From contig DAOUBA010000003.1 in NCBI GenBank assembly GCA_034432855.1, positions 1 to 46,671 of the forward strand: 46,671 nucleotides of DNA. Direction: 5' to 3'. The number at the start of each line of letters is the position of its first letter. Position 1 is the first letter of the stretch. Below are positions 8,450 to 16,804 of this stretch, one piece after another. The notes under the pieces were generated by a model. It ran no database searches. It was not told the origin of the DNA and saw only the letters and a program-made list of their open reading frames with translations. Source of the DNA: DAOUBA01 sp034432855. GTDB taxonomy: Bacteria > Chloroflexota > Anaerolineae > B4-G1. The position numbers and the translations under genes were made by a program.

Positions 8450-9094
8450 CGGATTAACGCCCAGGTACATTCCTACCAACTCGGCGGTCGCCAAGATGTG
8501 TCCTTCCATCGCCGCCAGCACCTGCTCCCGCACTGCGCCTGGCCCCAGAGTGAGCGGCGCATCCAATGCGTAGAGGATGAAAGCGTAGCGGTGCGTTTCG
8601 CCAGGGGGCGGGAAGGGGCCGGTGTACCCGATCTCTGCATTATCGTTTAGTCCCTGCAACGCGCCATCCTCCAACTGCGGCTGCTGGATAACCCCCTCTG
8701 GCAGGCTGCTCACCTCGGGCGGGATGTTGTAGATCAGCCAGTGAGAGAAGGGCACGTCCCGATCCTCCATCAGCAACACCAGGCTGCGCGTCCCTTTGGG
8801 CACGTTGACCCAGGCCAGTTCGGGCGAGACGTTTTCTCTGAAGAATCCGAAGCGTTCAGGGATCGCGCCTCCCGCCTCGAATGAGCGACTGGTGAGAATG
8901 AGCGGCAGCGGAGTGGGCGTAGGGGTAGGCGTGGGCGTCGGAGTGACCGTCGGTGTGGGTGTCGGCGTGGGCGGAACAGGAGTGGGTGTGTCCAGCAGGG
9001 GTGTCGCCGTCAGCGGAGGTACTGGGGTAGCACAGCCAGAGAGGCACGTAACCACGATCAGAAAGAGAACAAGTAGCATGATAAACTTGTGCAT
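8447..9094 (-). CDS. PEBP / YbhB-YbcL family lipoprotein
   Basis: A 215-residue exported lipoprotein of the phosphatidylethanolamine-binding (Raf kinase inhibitor-like) family. The signal sequence ends in the lipobox LSGC (Cys near 21), followed by a spacer of alternating Pro and Thr to about residue 65 that would hold the domain away from the membrane. The PEBP core shows SPELAWVNVP, the DRDVPFSHWLIYNIP ligand-site motif and a GYTGPFPPPGETHRY segment. ATG 9094 is chosen because it begins the signal peptide; an upstream in-frame ATG at 9151 would bury it. It lies 74 bases after trpA on the same strand and may be co-transcribed. Its ligand is unknown. Confidence 0.88.
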   Translation of the reverse strand: MHKFIMLLVLFLIVVTCLSGCATPVPPLTATPLLDTPTPVPPTPTPTPTVTPTPTPTPTPTPLPLILTSRSFEAGGAIPERFGFFRENVSPELAWVNVPKGTRSLVLLMEDRDVPFSHWLIYNIPPEVSSLPEGVIQQPQLEDGALQGLNDNAEIGYTGPFPPPGETHRYAFILYALDAPLTLGPGAVREQVLAAMEGHILATAELVGMYLGVNP

Positions 9095-9168
9095 GTGTCG
9101 CCTCGTCCCTACATATGCAAAAAAGTGACGGGCACCCCAGCCGGAATCCACTCAGCGGGGGGCCGTTC

Positions 9169-9972
9169 TCAACTGGCGCCCAATGCCTGATGTAGACAGC
9201 GCACGAATTTCTCCGCTGCGTGCGCCGGGTCGCTGGCCTGCTCAACGGCGTTGATAAGCGCCGAACCGACGATGACGCCGTCAGCGAGGTCGCCCACCAC
9301 GCGGGCCTGCTCCGGGGTGGAGATGCCAAAGCCCACCGCCAGCGGTGTACGAGCCACAGCCCACGCCCGCCGGATAAAGCCTTCCAGATCGGGCGGAAGT
9401 TTGGCGCGTGCGCCGGTCACGCCGGTGAGCGAGACCAGGTACAGAAAGCCGGTGGTGCGCGCGGCCAGAAGCGCCAGCCGCTCCGGGGTCGAGGTCGGCG
9501 CGGCCAGGTAGACCAACGCTCGCCCCTGCGCCCGGCAGATCGCCTCAATATCGCTTGCCTCTTCCGGCGGCAGGTCGGGCACGATCAGGCCGTCGGCGCC
9601 GGCTGCAGCGGCCTGGGCCACGAAACGCTCTACGCCGTAGGCCAGGATCGGGTTGACGTAGCCCATCAGCATCAAGGGCTGACTCACGCCGCGAGCGCGC
9701 AGTTGGGCGGTCATCTCCAGCGCGCGTGCCACGTTCATCCCGCGCTCCAGTGCTACCTGGGTCGAGTGTTGGATTGTGGGGCCATCGGCCAGCGGATCGG
9801 AGAAGGGGATGCCCAGTTCAATGAGGTCTGCTCCGGCGCGGGCGATGGCTTCCAGCACGTTGAGCGAGGTGGCGGGATTGGGAAAGCCCAACGTGAAGTA
9901 GGGCATCAGTGCCGCGCGCCCTTCGGCGCGTGCGGCGGCGAACGCTTTGGCGATGTGCTCCAGTCCGGTCAT
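9169..9972 (-). CDS. trpA: Tryptophan synthase alpha chain
   Basis: A 267-residue TIM barrel that cleaves indole-3-glycerol phosphate to indole and glyceraldehyde 3-phosphate and passes indole to TrpB. Diagnostic motifs are YFTLGFP at the N-terminus, ELGIPFSDPLADGP with the catalytic Glu 52 and Asp 63, a VPDLPPEE loop and the phosphate-binding VGFGIST near the C-terminus. Full length for the family. It starts 13 bases after the trpB stop, so the two form one transcript. No other trp genes are adjacent. Confidence 0.97.
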   Translation of the reverse strand: MTGLEHIAKAFAAARAEGRAALMPYFTLGFPNPATSLNVLEAIARAGADLIELGIPFSDPLADGPTIQHSTQVALERGMNVARALEMTAQLRARGVSQPLMLMGYVNPILAYGVERFVAQAAAAGADGLIVPDLPPEEASDIEAICRAQGRALVYLAAPTSTPERLALLAARTTGFLYLVSLTGVTGARAKLPPDLEGFIRRAWAVARTPLAVGFGISTPEQARVVGDLADGVIVGSALINAVEQASDPAHAAEKFVRCLHQALGAS

Positions 9973-9985
9973 CCTGTGCCCCTGA

Positions 9986-11167
9986 CTACGTCAGGCCAAG
10001 TGCCTTGACAACAGTATCCAGGTCCTTGTCGCCGCGCCCGGAGAGGTTGATGAGGATGATCTGGGATGGATCCATTTTGGGCGCGCGCTTGGCCGCTTCA
10101 GCGACGGCGTGGGCCGATTCGAGCGCGGGCAGAATGCCTTCGGTGCGCGCCAGCAGTTGGAAGGCTGCCAGCGCCTCCGCATCGCTGGCGAAGGTGTACT
10201 CGGCGCGGCCCAGGTCGCGCAGGTAGGCGTGTTCGGGGCCCACGGCGGGGTAATCCAACCCGGCGGAGATGGAGTGGGTGCCGGCGATCTGGCCGTCGGG
10301 GTCCTGGAGCACGTAGGTGTAGGTGCCGTGGAGGACGCCGGGCCGGCCCAGGCGCGGGTCGGCAAAGCGCGCGGCGTGTTGCCCGGTCTCGATCCCCTTT
10401 CCCCCGGCTTCGACGCCCACCAGCCGCACGTCGGGATCGTCGCGGAAGGCGTGAAAGAGCCCTATGGCGTTCGAGCCGCCGCCCACGCATGCGATGCAGA
10501 CGTCGGGGAGCCGTCCCACCTGGGCAAGCATCTGCGCGCGGGCCTCATGTCCGATCACTGCCTGAAAGTCGCGCACGATGGTGGGGTATGGATGCGGCCC
10601 CAGCGCCGAACCCAGCAGGTAGTGGGTATCGGCGACGTTGGTGACCCAGTCGCGGATGGCCTCGTTGATGGCGTCCTTGAGGGTGCGGCTGCCGTTTTCG
10701 ACCGGGCGCACCTCGGCGCCCAGCAGTTTCATGCGCAGGACGTTGGGCTGCTGGCGGGCGATGTCTACCGTGCCCATGTATACGACGCACTCCAGCCCCA
10801 GCAGCGCGGCAGCAGTGGCAGTAGCGACGCCGTGCTGCCCCGCGCCGGTCTCGGCGATGATGCGCCTCTTGCCGATGCGCCGCGCCAGGAGTGCCTGCCC
10901 CAGGGCGTTGTTGATCTTGTGGGCGCCCGAGTGGGCCAGGTCCTCGCGCTTGAGGTAGATCTGCGCGCCGTCCAGGTGCGCGGTCAGGCGGCGGGCGTGG
11001 GTGAGCGGGGTGGGGCGCCCCACGTAGGTGCGCATCAGATCGTCCAACTCGGCGCGGAAGGCCGGGTCATCGCGCAATGCCAGGTAGGTGGATTCTAACT
11101 CGGCCAGCGCGGGCATCAGCGTCTCTGGAACGAATTGCCCACCGTAGGGGCCGAATTTGGAGACCAT
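9986..11167 (-). CDS. trpB: Tryptophan synthase beta chain
   Basis: A 393-residue PLP enzyme that condenses indole with serine to give tryptophan. KFGPYGGQFVPE opens the protein, the PLP lysine is Lys 84 in HSGAHKINNAL, the substrate loop reads ETGAGQHG, and the phosphate-cup glycines are in CVGGGSNAIG. It is the standard TrpB1 form that pairs with TrpA. I chose ATG 11167 because homologues begin close to KFGPYGG; an in-frame ATG at 11197 would add ten residues encoded by the CCAACC repeat in the leader. A promoter at 11218-11246 lies just upstream, back to back with the promoter of the glycosyltransferase gene. Confidence 0.97.
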   Translation of the reverse strand: MVSKFGPYGGQFVPETLMPALAELESTYLALRDDPAFRAELDDLMRTYVGRPTPLTHARRLTAHLDGAQIYLKREDLAHSGAHKINNALGQALLARRIGKRRIIAETGAGQHGVATATAAALLGLECVVYMGTVDIARQQPNVLRMKLLGAEVRPVENGSRTLKDAINEAIRDWVTNVADTHYLLGSALGPHPYPTIVRDFQAVIGHEARAQMLAQVGRLPDVCIACVGGGSNAIGLFHAFRDDPDVRLVGVEAGGKGIETGQHAARFADPRLGRPGVLHGTYTYVLQDPDGQIAGTHSISAGLDYPAVGPEHAYLRDLGRAEYTFASDAEALAAFQLLARTEGILPALESAHAVAEAAKRAPKMDPSQIILINLSGRGDKDLDTVVKALGLT

Positions 11168-11180
11168 GGTTGTCTGATGA

Positions 11181-11196
11181 GTTGGTTGGTTAGTCA
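11181..11196. repeat. Repeat family A, copy 2 (short)
   Basis: GTTGGTTGGTTAGTCA lies in the trpB leader between the promoter and the start codon. It is a short copy of the family found at 8424, 14745, 17080 and 34101. Confidence 0.6.
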
Positions 11197-11217
11197 TTCG
11201 TCATGCGCCATTTGTAG

Positions 11218-11246
11218 AATATACCACGTATGGGGATGTTGCACAA
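11218..11246 (-). promoter_or_regulatory. Promoter of trpBA
   Basis: On the minus strand TTGTGC (11246-11241), a 17-nt spacer and TATATT (11223-11218) precede trpB by about 50 bases. No attenuator-like leader peptide or terminator was seen in the leader. Confidence 0.6.
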
Positions 11247-11258
11247 CCCGGCGAGTTC

Positions 11259-11287
11259 TTGCGTTGGGTAGGCTGGTGTGCTACAAT
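11259..11287 (+). promoter_or_regulatory. Promoter of the glycosyltransferase gene
   Basis: TTGCGT (11259-11264), a 17-nt spacer and TACAAT (11282-11287). Predicted start of transcription is near 11294, 25 bases before ATG 11319. It is divergent from the trpBA promoter with only 12 bases between the two -35 boxes. Confidence 0.6.
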
Positions 11288-11318
11288 ACGCCCAAACACG
11301 TGCGATGGCGGGGGTGCT

Positions 11319-13175
11319 ATGTCTCAACGCGAAAATGGCCTGCCGGTTGGGTTGATCCTTTTTGTCATCTTGCTGATCGCGCTTCCCTACGTTCTTCTCC
11401 TGTTGTCTGGCTGGCCTGGCGCTGTCTCTGCAGATGAGGCGATGTTCCGCCTGGGAACGATCGAGCCGATCGCCGGGCCGCCTCCACATCTTGGCCTGTC
11501 TCCTCGAATGATCCGTTGGGAGTTGCTGCTGGCAGGGTTGGGACTGGGAATCGGCATGGGGCTGGGGCTGGCGCTTGCATTCATCGGGAGAGGCGCTGTG
11601 AAGCGGGATATGCCCGCGAACGCACGCTTCAGCCTACTGGTGTTACTCGGTGCGGTTTCGCTGGTTACCTACGGGTTGAACTTCCTGCTCCCTTTTCCGC
11701 TGTTCCGTTATTACAGTGTCCGGTTGGGCGGTATGGGCCTAATTGCCGTGCGGGATGCAGGCATCGCTCTATCGGTGACTGCAGCAACTGTCGCGCTGTT
11801 TCTGTCCTACGGTCTGGCCTATGCCCTCTGCCGGGGGCAAGATAGTCGTCGCCTGTGGGTGATCGTCCTGGTCGGCGGAGTGCTCTTTGCGATAACCAAC
11901 CTGTTCGTTTTCCCTATTACCTCGCTCGACGTCTACGACTATATCGCCCTTGGTCGCATCACTGGCGTGCATGGGGGCAATCCTTACGTCCGGTCGGCGG
12001 GCGATTATCCCTTAGATCCCTTCATGGCGTATGCTTCCTGGCAAGAGGCGACCTCTCCGTATGGGCCGCTGTGGGAGACGCTGGTGGGCATTCTTTGTCG
12101 CCTGGTCGGCAATCGCCTGTTGACCAACCTGTTGGTTTTCAAGGGGCTGGCGCTGGCAGGCTTTCTGATCAGTGTGTTCCTCATCGCCGCGATCCTGCGC
12201 CGCACTGCCCCCGAGCGGGCGCTCGCCGGCACGCTGCTTTTCGCCTGGAACCCGCTGGTGTTGCTCGAGGCAATGGCGAACGCGCACAACGATCCGCTGG
12301 TGGCAGCCCTGTTGCTCGGGGCATTTTGGGTACTCGCGTCGCACTTGAACCGTACGCTGCAAGACAAGGCGCAAGAGCCGTCTTCCGACAGGCGCTTCTG
12401 GAGTTGGGTCAACGGATGCGGGGCGCTGATCATTCTCGGGGCAGCCGTGTTGGTCAAACTGATCCCACTATTGTTCCTTCCATTGTTCCTTTTGTTCCTG
12501 CTGGCCGAGGAAGGAGGGTGGTGGCGGCGGATCGGCCTGAGCCTGCTCCTTATTGCCCCGATGTTCCTGATTGCCATCGAGTATTATCGTATTTTCTGGC
12601 ACTGGCCGGAGATCGTCAACGTGTTCGGCCAGCGGCTGGGGATGTTCCGCATGTCCATCGCCAGTGCGACCAAGGAGATACTGCAGCAATACGTTGACGA
12701 GGCCACAGCGCAGGTTCTTGTGAGGCCACTCCTGGCGGTTTTCACCCTGGCTTACCTGGTCGTCCTGGGCCGCGCAGCATACGCCCTGAAAATGCTGCCC
12801 CGGCGAGGTCCCCTGGCGGGAGTAAGTCGCTTTCTCTTCGGCCGTCGGCAGGTAGAAGGGAAACGAGCCTGGGACGTGCTGGTTGAAGCCAGTCTTTCCA
12901 TCTTGCTCCTGTACCTGCTGCTAGGTAATTTCTGGTTCTGGCCCTGGTATCTGATCATGCCAATTGCCTTGCTCGCCCTCGCCGGCAACGAGCGGCTCTT
13001 CCTCCCCTTGCTGCTGGCCGCCTGCGTTGGAGAGGTGTCTCACGTGGGCTGGAATTTCGTCTGGTATTGGTGGGGGGTTTCCTGGGACACGCTTTATCAG
13101 ATGGACATGCTGATCGTCTTTTTCATGGTTGTGCCGGCATTGGTGGTCTATGCGATCAACCTACGACGTAAGTGA
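11319..13175 (+). CDS. GT-C type integral membrane glycosyltransferase
   Basis: A 618-residue protein with about 13 hydrophobic helices, no long soluble domain, and the marks of polyprenyl-phosphate-dependent mannosyltransferase-like GT-C enzymes (GT87/MptB-like): an acidic loop SLDVYDYIALGRI, then a GGNPYV segment and SPYGPLW in the following loop. The donor would be a lipid-linked sugar at the outer face of the membrane; the acceptor is unknown. ATG 11319 is chosen because the -35 box of the promoter lies over the earlier in-frame TTG at 11259. No other envelope-sugar genes flank it. The exact family is uncertain; the general class is secure. Confidence 0.75.
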   Translation: MSQRENGLPVGLILFVILLIALPYVLLLLSGWPGAVSADEAMFRLGTIEPIAGPPPHLGLSPRMIRWELLLAGLGLGIGMGLGLALAFIGRGAVKRDMPANARFSLLVLLGAVSLVTYGLNFLLPFPLFRYYSVRLGGMGLIAVRDAGIALSVTAATVALFLSYGLAYALCRGQDSRRLWVIVLVGGVLFAITNLFVFPITSLDVYDYIALGRITGVHGGNPYVRSAGDYPLDPFMAYASWQEATSPYGPLWETLVGILCRLVGNRLLTNLLVFKGLALAGFLISVFLIAAILRRTAPERALAGTLLFAWNPLVLLEAMANAHNDPLVAALLLGAFWVLASHLNRTLQDKAQEPSSDRRFWSWVNGCGALIILGAAVLVKLIPLLFLPLFLLFLLAEEGGWWRRIGLSLLLIAPMFLIAIEYYRIFWHWPEIVNVFGQRLGMFRMSIASATKEILQQYVDEATAQVLVRPLLAVFTLAYLVVLGRAAYALKMLPRRGPLAGVSRFLFGRRQVEGKRAWDVLVEASLSILLLYLLLGNFWFWPWYLIMPIALLALAGNERLFLPLLLAACVGEVSHVGWNFVWYWWGVSWDTLYQMDMLIVFFMVVPALVVYAINLRRK

Positions 13176-13239
13176 CTATTTCGCCCGATAAGGTGTTGGG
13201 TCTGGAATTATCGGCTTACATTTGGGAGGAAGGCCGCTG

Positions 13240-13779
13240 ATGAGTAAGAAAGTGTCGCTACATTCTCGATGGGGCCCCGGATGCTTTATGTTGTTTATCG
13301 TAGGATGGTTGCTGATTGCAACGCTGGGAGCCGCGCTGACGTGGTACGGGAAACCGGAAGAGGCCAGCCAGCAGTTCGAAGGTGCCGACGCGACGTCTGT
13401 CGAAGGTGGGCTGTCGCCGGAAGTCACCGGCGAGGCGACCAGCATGCCCCCGCCGCCGACGGCGACTGCCGTTCCCACCGTCACTCCATTCCCAACTGAC
13501 ACGCCGGTTCCGACGGCGACGCCTGCACCCACGCCCTACATCGTAGCTGGCGCCGACGGAGTGAACGTGCGTAGTGGGCCGGACATCTCGTTCGAGCGGC
13601 TGGGTTATATTGACCCCGGTGGTCAGGCGCCGCTAATCGGTCAGGACGGCGACTGGTGGCAGATTCTATACAACGGTGCGCCGGGATGGGTATTCAAGGA
13701 CTTGGTCGAGGTTTTCAACGTGATTCCGGGCGAGCCGCTGCCTACGGCGACTCCTACACTTGCGGCGACGGGTGGATAG
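13240..13779 (+). CDS. Membrane-anchored bacterial SH3 domain protein
   Basis: A 179-residue protein. One N-terminal transmembrane helix (about 13-37, FMLFIVGWLLIATLGAAL), a spacer rich in Thr and Pro (about 65-105), then an SH3b domain with GVNVRSGPDISFERLGYI and GDWWQILYNGAPGWVFKDLV. SH3b domains of this kind usually bind cell-wall or surface ligands. The domain would be outside the membrane. GGGAGGA nine bases before ATG 13240 decides the start. A short Thr-Pro tail ends the protein. Confidence 0.82.
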   Translation: MSKKVSLHSRWGPGCFMLFIVGWLLIATLGAALTWYGKPEEASQQFEGADATSVEGGLSPEVTGEATSMPPPPTATAVPTVTPFPTDTPVPTATPAPTPYIVAGADGVNVRSGPDISFERLGYIDPGGQAPLIGQDGDWWQILYNGAPGWVFKDLVEVFNVIPGEPLPTATPTLAATGG

Positions 13780-13836
13780 GCGAGTCGCTTGTGAAAAGAG
13801 TGGGTTGGGTGCGTATGTCGCGTATGGCGTAGCGCA

Positions 13837-14727
13837 ATGAGAACCTGGCGATACTGGTTGAATCTACTCCTGTTTGCACTGGCGCTCTTGACTCTCGGCC
13901 TGACAACAGGCGTGCTCTATCTGACGCGCCAACATGCTTTGGGCTATGTTCATCCTGCACGCACAGTTCGCTCTGCCGATGACACCCCCGCTCGCTACGG
14001 GATTCCCTATCACGATACCGCGCTCACGACGTCCGATGGCCTGACATTGCGAGCCTGGTACACCCCGCCCCAGAACGGCATCGTAGTGCTCGTGGCGCAC
14101 GGATATAGTACTATGCGTCCCGCAGATATCCATAGCCTTTTTGCGCGGAATCAGTACGGCGTGGTCTCGTGGGATTCTCGAGCGCACGGCGAGAGCGAAG
14201 GCGAGACGTGCACGTTCGGATACTATGAGGCCTTGGATGTAGAGGCAGCACTCGACTTTGCCCTATCGCAGCCCGGTGTCGAGCGGGTAGGAGCCTGGGG
14301 TGGTTCAATGGGCGGCGCAACGGTCATCATGGCCGCTGCCCGTCGGCCGGAGATCGGGGCCGTGGTGGCCGACAGTGCCTACGCTGCGCTGGCAGACGAA
14401 CTGGAGATCATGGTGCGTCTTGCTCTGCTGCGTCCGTTGGTGCGCTTTTTCGCGGAACGAGAGGTAGGGATCAGCATTCACGATGTGCGGCCAGAAGAGG
14501 TGATCGGACACATCAGCCCCCGTCCCGTGTTCATCATTCAAGGATTGGCAGACACGACGGTACCACCGGAATCAGGGGAAAGGCTCTATAATGCGGCTGG
14601 CGAACCCAAGAGCCTATGGGTCGAACCAGATGTGGGGCATCTGGAAATGATGCGCAAATTCCCAGCCGAATATGAGCGGCGCATAACCACGTTCTTTGAC
14701 CAGGCGCTGCTTACACTGGAAGACTAG
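13837..14727 (+). CDS. Membrane-anchored alpha/beta hydrolase
   Basis: A 296-residue serine hydrolase related to the BEM46/DUF-type peptidase-like group. One N-terminal hydrophobic helix (about 8-30) anchors it. The oxyanion motif is VAHGYS, the nucleophile Ser 157 is in GGSMGGA, and the triad is completed by Asp 239 in GLADTTVPP and His 268 in DVGHLEM. Substrate unknown. ATG 13837 has no strong ribosome site. A long family A repeat follows directly after the stop. Confidence 0.85.
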   Translation: MRTWRYWLNLLLFALALLTLGLTTGVLYLTRQHALGYVHPARTVRSADDTPARYGIPYHDTALTTSDGLTLRAWYTPPQNGIVVLVAHGYSTMRPADIHSLFARNQYGVVSWDSRAHGESEGETCTFGYYEALDVEAALDFALSQPGVERVGAWGGSMGGATVIMAAARRPEIGAVVADSAYAALADELEIMVRLALLRPLVRFFAEREVGISIHDVRPEEVIGHISPRPVFIIQGLADTTVPPESGERLYNAAGEPKSLWVEPDVGHLEMMRKFPAEYERRITTFFDQALLTLED

Positions 14728-14744
14728 ACACCTTCGCGCTACTT

Positions 14745-14793
14745 CCAACCAACCAACCAACCAACCAACCAACTAACCAACCAACTAACCAAC
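14745..14793. repeat. Repeat family A, copy 3
   Basis: About 49 bases of CCAA units with CTAA interruptions. The run ends one base before ATG 14795 of xseA, so the repeat forms the leader and leaves no ribosome binding site. Confidence 0.9.
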
Positions 14794-14794
14794 C

Positions 14795-16018
14795 ATGTTC
14801 GAACAACTCTCCCTCTTCGGCCGCTCGACCCTATGCGAGCTGTATACCGTCAGCCAACTCACCGGCTACATCCGCCGCCTCTTCGAGGAGGATGCCGAAC
14901 TCTGCGACGTGTGGGTCGAGGGAGAAGTTTCCAATTTTAGCCGCCCATCCTCCGGCCATTGCTACTTTACGCTCAAAGACGCCGGCGCACAACTCGGCTG
15001 CGTGATGTGGCGGAGTGTAGCCAACGCCCAGGACTATTTGCCCGTAGACGGCGACATGGTGCTGGCTCACGGGCGCGTCTCGGTCTACGAAGCCGGCGGG
15101 CGGTACCAACTGTACGTGGACGAGATCCGGCCTGCGGGCCTCGGCAACCTGTATCTGGAATTCGAGCGGCTCAAGGCGCGGTTGGAAGCCGAAGGGCTGT
15201 TCGCTCCCGAGCGCAAACGGCCATTGCCGCGCCTCCCGCGCTGCATCGGCATTGTCACCTCGCCCACCACCGCTGCTCTGCGCGACATCCTCAACATCCT
15301 GCGTCGCCGCTACCCGCTGGCCGAGGTGCTGCTTTCGCCTACGCCGGTGCAGGGGGACGACGCCCCGTCGCAGATTGTCGCCGCGCTGGGGGCGCTCAAC
15401 GCGCGTGACGACGTGGACGTGATCATTGTCGCCCGGGGCGGCGGAAGTTTGGAGGAACTGTGGGCCTTTAACGATGAACGGGTCGCTCGCGCCATCGTCG
15501 CCTCGCGCATCCCTATTGTCTGCGGCGTGGGACACGAGACCGACTTCAGCCTGGCCGACTTTGCCGCCGATGTGCGCGCCCCTACGCCGTCTGCTGCCGC
15601 CGAACTCGTCGCCCCTGACCGCGCAGAACTGCGCGCCCAGGTAGCCCGGCTGGCGATGGCGCTCGTCACCGCGCTGCAATCCGCCATCGCAGCGCGGCGT
15701 TGGCGGCTGGCCGAGCAGATGCGCGCGCTCAAGCACCTTTCGCCCCTTATGCAACTGGTGCAGGCCCGCCAACGCGTGGACGATCTCTTGGGCCGGGCGG
15801 AGGCTGCAATACGCCATAGCCTGCTCCTGCGCCGCGAGCGGCTGAGCGGCCTGGCTGGGCGGCTGTCCGGGGTCAGCCCGTTGGCGACGTTGGAGCGCGG
15901 CTATGCCATCGTGCGCCGCCGTGACACCGGTGCCGTCGTGCAATCGGTCGCGCAGGTCGCGCCGGGGGACACGCTGGGCGTCCGCGTAGCCGACGGAGAG
16001 TTTGAGGCGACGGTGTGA
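14795..16018 (+). CDS. xseA: Exodeoxyribonuclease VII large subunit
   Basis: A 407-residue catalytic subunit of exonuclease VII, which degrades single-stranded DNA from both ends. The N-terminal OB fold starts with QLTGYIRRLFE and VEGEVSNFSRPSSGHCYFTLKD; the catalytic part holds GIVTSPTTAALRDIL, a RGGGSLEELWAFND motif and GVGHETDFSLADFAAD; a coiled-coil region follows that should bind XseB. Length is slightly shorter than E. coli XseA. No Shine-Dalgarno sequence precedes it because the leader is repeat A. Its stop overlaps the GTG of the next gene (GTGA). Confidence 0.96.
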   Translation: MFEQLSLFGRSTLCELYTVSQLTGYIRRLFEEDAELCDVWVEGEVSNFSRPSSGHCYFTLKDAGAQLGCVMWRSVANAQDYLPVDGDMVLAHGRVSVYEAGGRYQLYVDEIRPAGLGNLYLEFERLKARLEAEGLFAPERKRPLPRLPRCIGIVTSPTTAALRDILNILRRRYPLAEVLLSPTPVQGDDAPSQIVAALGALNARDDVDVIIVARGGGSLEELWAFNDERVARAIVASRIPIVCGVGHETDFSLADFAADVRAPTPSAAAELVAPDRAELRAQVARLAMALVTALQSAIAARRWRLAEQMRALKHLSPLMQLVQARQRVDDLLGRAEAAIRHSLLLRRERLSGLAGRLSGVSPLATLERGYAIVRRRDTGAVVQSVAQVAPGDTLGVRVADGEFEATV

Positions 16019-16584
16019 CCGGGCCACTTTCGCGCGGTGTCTGCGGGCGGCGCATCTCCGTCGTCGGCACCAGCGGCTCCGGCAAGACGACCACGGCAGC
16101 GCAGATCGCCAAACGGCTGGGGATTCCGCACGTAGAGATGGATGCGCTGCACTGGGAGCCCAATTGGACCGAAGCGCCGTTCGAGGTATTCTGCGAACGT
16201 CTATCACAGGCGCTCAGTGGGCCGGCCTGGGTCGTGGACGGGAACTATGGCAAGGCGCGCCACATCGTCCTGAGCCGCGCCGATACGGTCGTTTGGCTGG
16301 ACTACCCCCTGCCGGTGATCATGTGGCAACTGATCTGGCGGACGCTCAGGAGATCCATCCGCCACGAGGAACTGTGGAGTGGCAACCGCGAGTCACTGGG
16401 GAAGGCGTTCTTCAGCCGCGAATCTATCCTGCTCTGGGCGCTTCAGACGTACAAGCGCAGACGTCGGGAGTATCCCATCTTGCTCAATGGGCCAGAGTGC
16501 GCCCACCTCGCCATTGTGCACCTGCGCTCGCCACGCGAGACACGCGCGTGGATAGCAAATTGCCGGGAGGGAAAAACGCAATGA
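16015..16584 (+). CDS. Small P-loop kinase of the adenylate-kinase-like / FlaR group
   Basis: A 189-residue P-loop NTPase. The Walker A is GTSGSGKTT at about 18-26, followed by IPHVEMDALHWEPNW, VVDGNYG and a DTVVWLDYP Walker-B-like strand, which is the pattern of proteins labelled topology modulation protein FlaR. Substrate is unknown. It sits between xseA and xseB with 4-base overlaps on both sides (GTGA and ATGA), so the three are translated as one coupled unit. It may modify a nucleotide or have been inserted into a former xseAB pair. Confidence 0.8.
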   Translation: MTGPLSRGVCGRRISVVGTSGSGKTTTAAQIAKRLGIPHVEMDALHWEPNWTEAPFEVFCERLSQALSGPAWVVDGNYGKARHIVLSRADTVVWLDYPLPVIMWQLIWRTLRRSIRHEELWSGNRESLGKAFFSRESILLWALQTYKRRRREYPILLNGPECAHLAIVHLRSPRETRAWIANCREGKTQ

Positions 16585-16802
16585 AAAAGATCGAGAATAT
16601 GACCTACGAGCAGGCTTTTGCCGAACTGGAAGAGATCGTGCGCAAACTGGAAGCCGGAGGCCTGACGCTCGAGGAGAGCCTGGCGCTCTTCGATCGCGGA
16701 CAGGCGCTGGCCGCCCACTGCAACGCCCAACTCGACCAGGCCGAACTGGCGATCAAACAACTCACACCGGAGGGCACTGTGCCCTTCAACCCGGAACAAT
16801 AG
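16581..16802 (+). CDS. xseB: Exodeoxyribonuclease VII small subunit
   Basis: A 73-residue helical hairpin that coats and activates XseA. The sequence MTYEQAFAELEEIVRKLEAGGLTLEESL is close to the family signature, here cited as positions 7-34. GGGAGG lies 9 bases before ATG 16581, and the start overlaps the kinase stop as ATGA. Length is normal for the family. Confidence 0.95.
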   Translation: MKKIENMTYEQAFAELEEIVRKLEAGGLTLEESLALFDRGQALAAHCNAQLDQAELAIKQLTPEGTVPFNPEQ

Positions 16803-16804
16803 CG

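Noticed and set aside
16002..16580. Upstream extension of xseB as a large fused protein
   Set aside because: The extension is a frame shadow of the small kinase; the ATGA overlap and ribosome site place the start at 16581.
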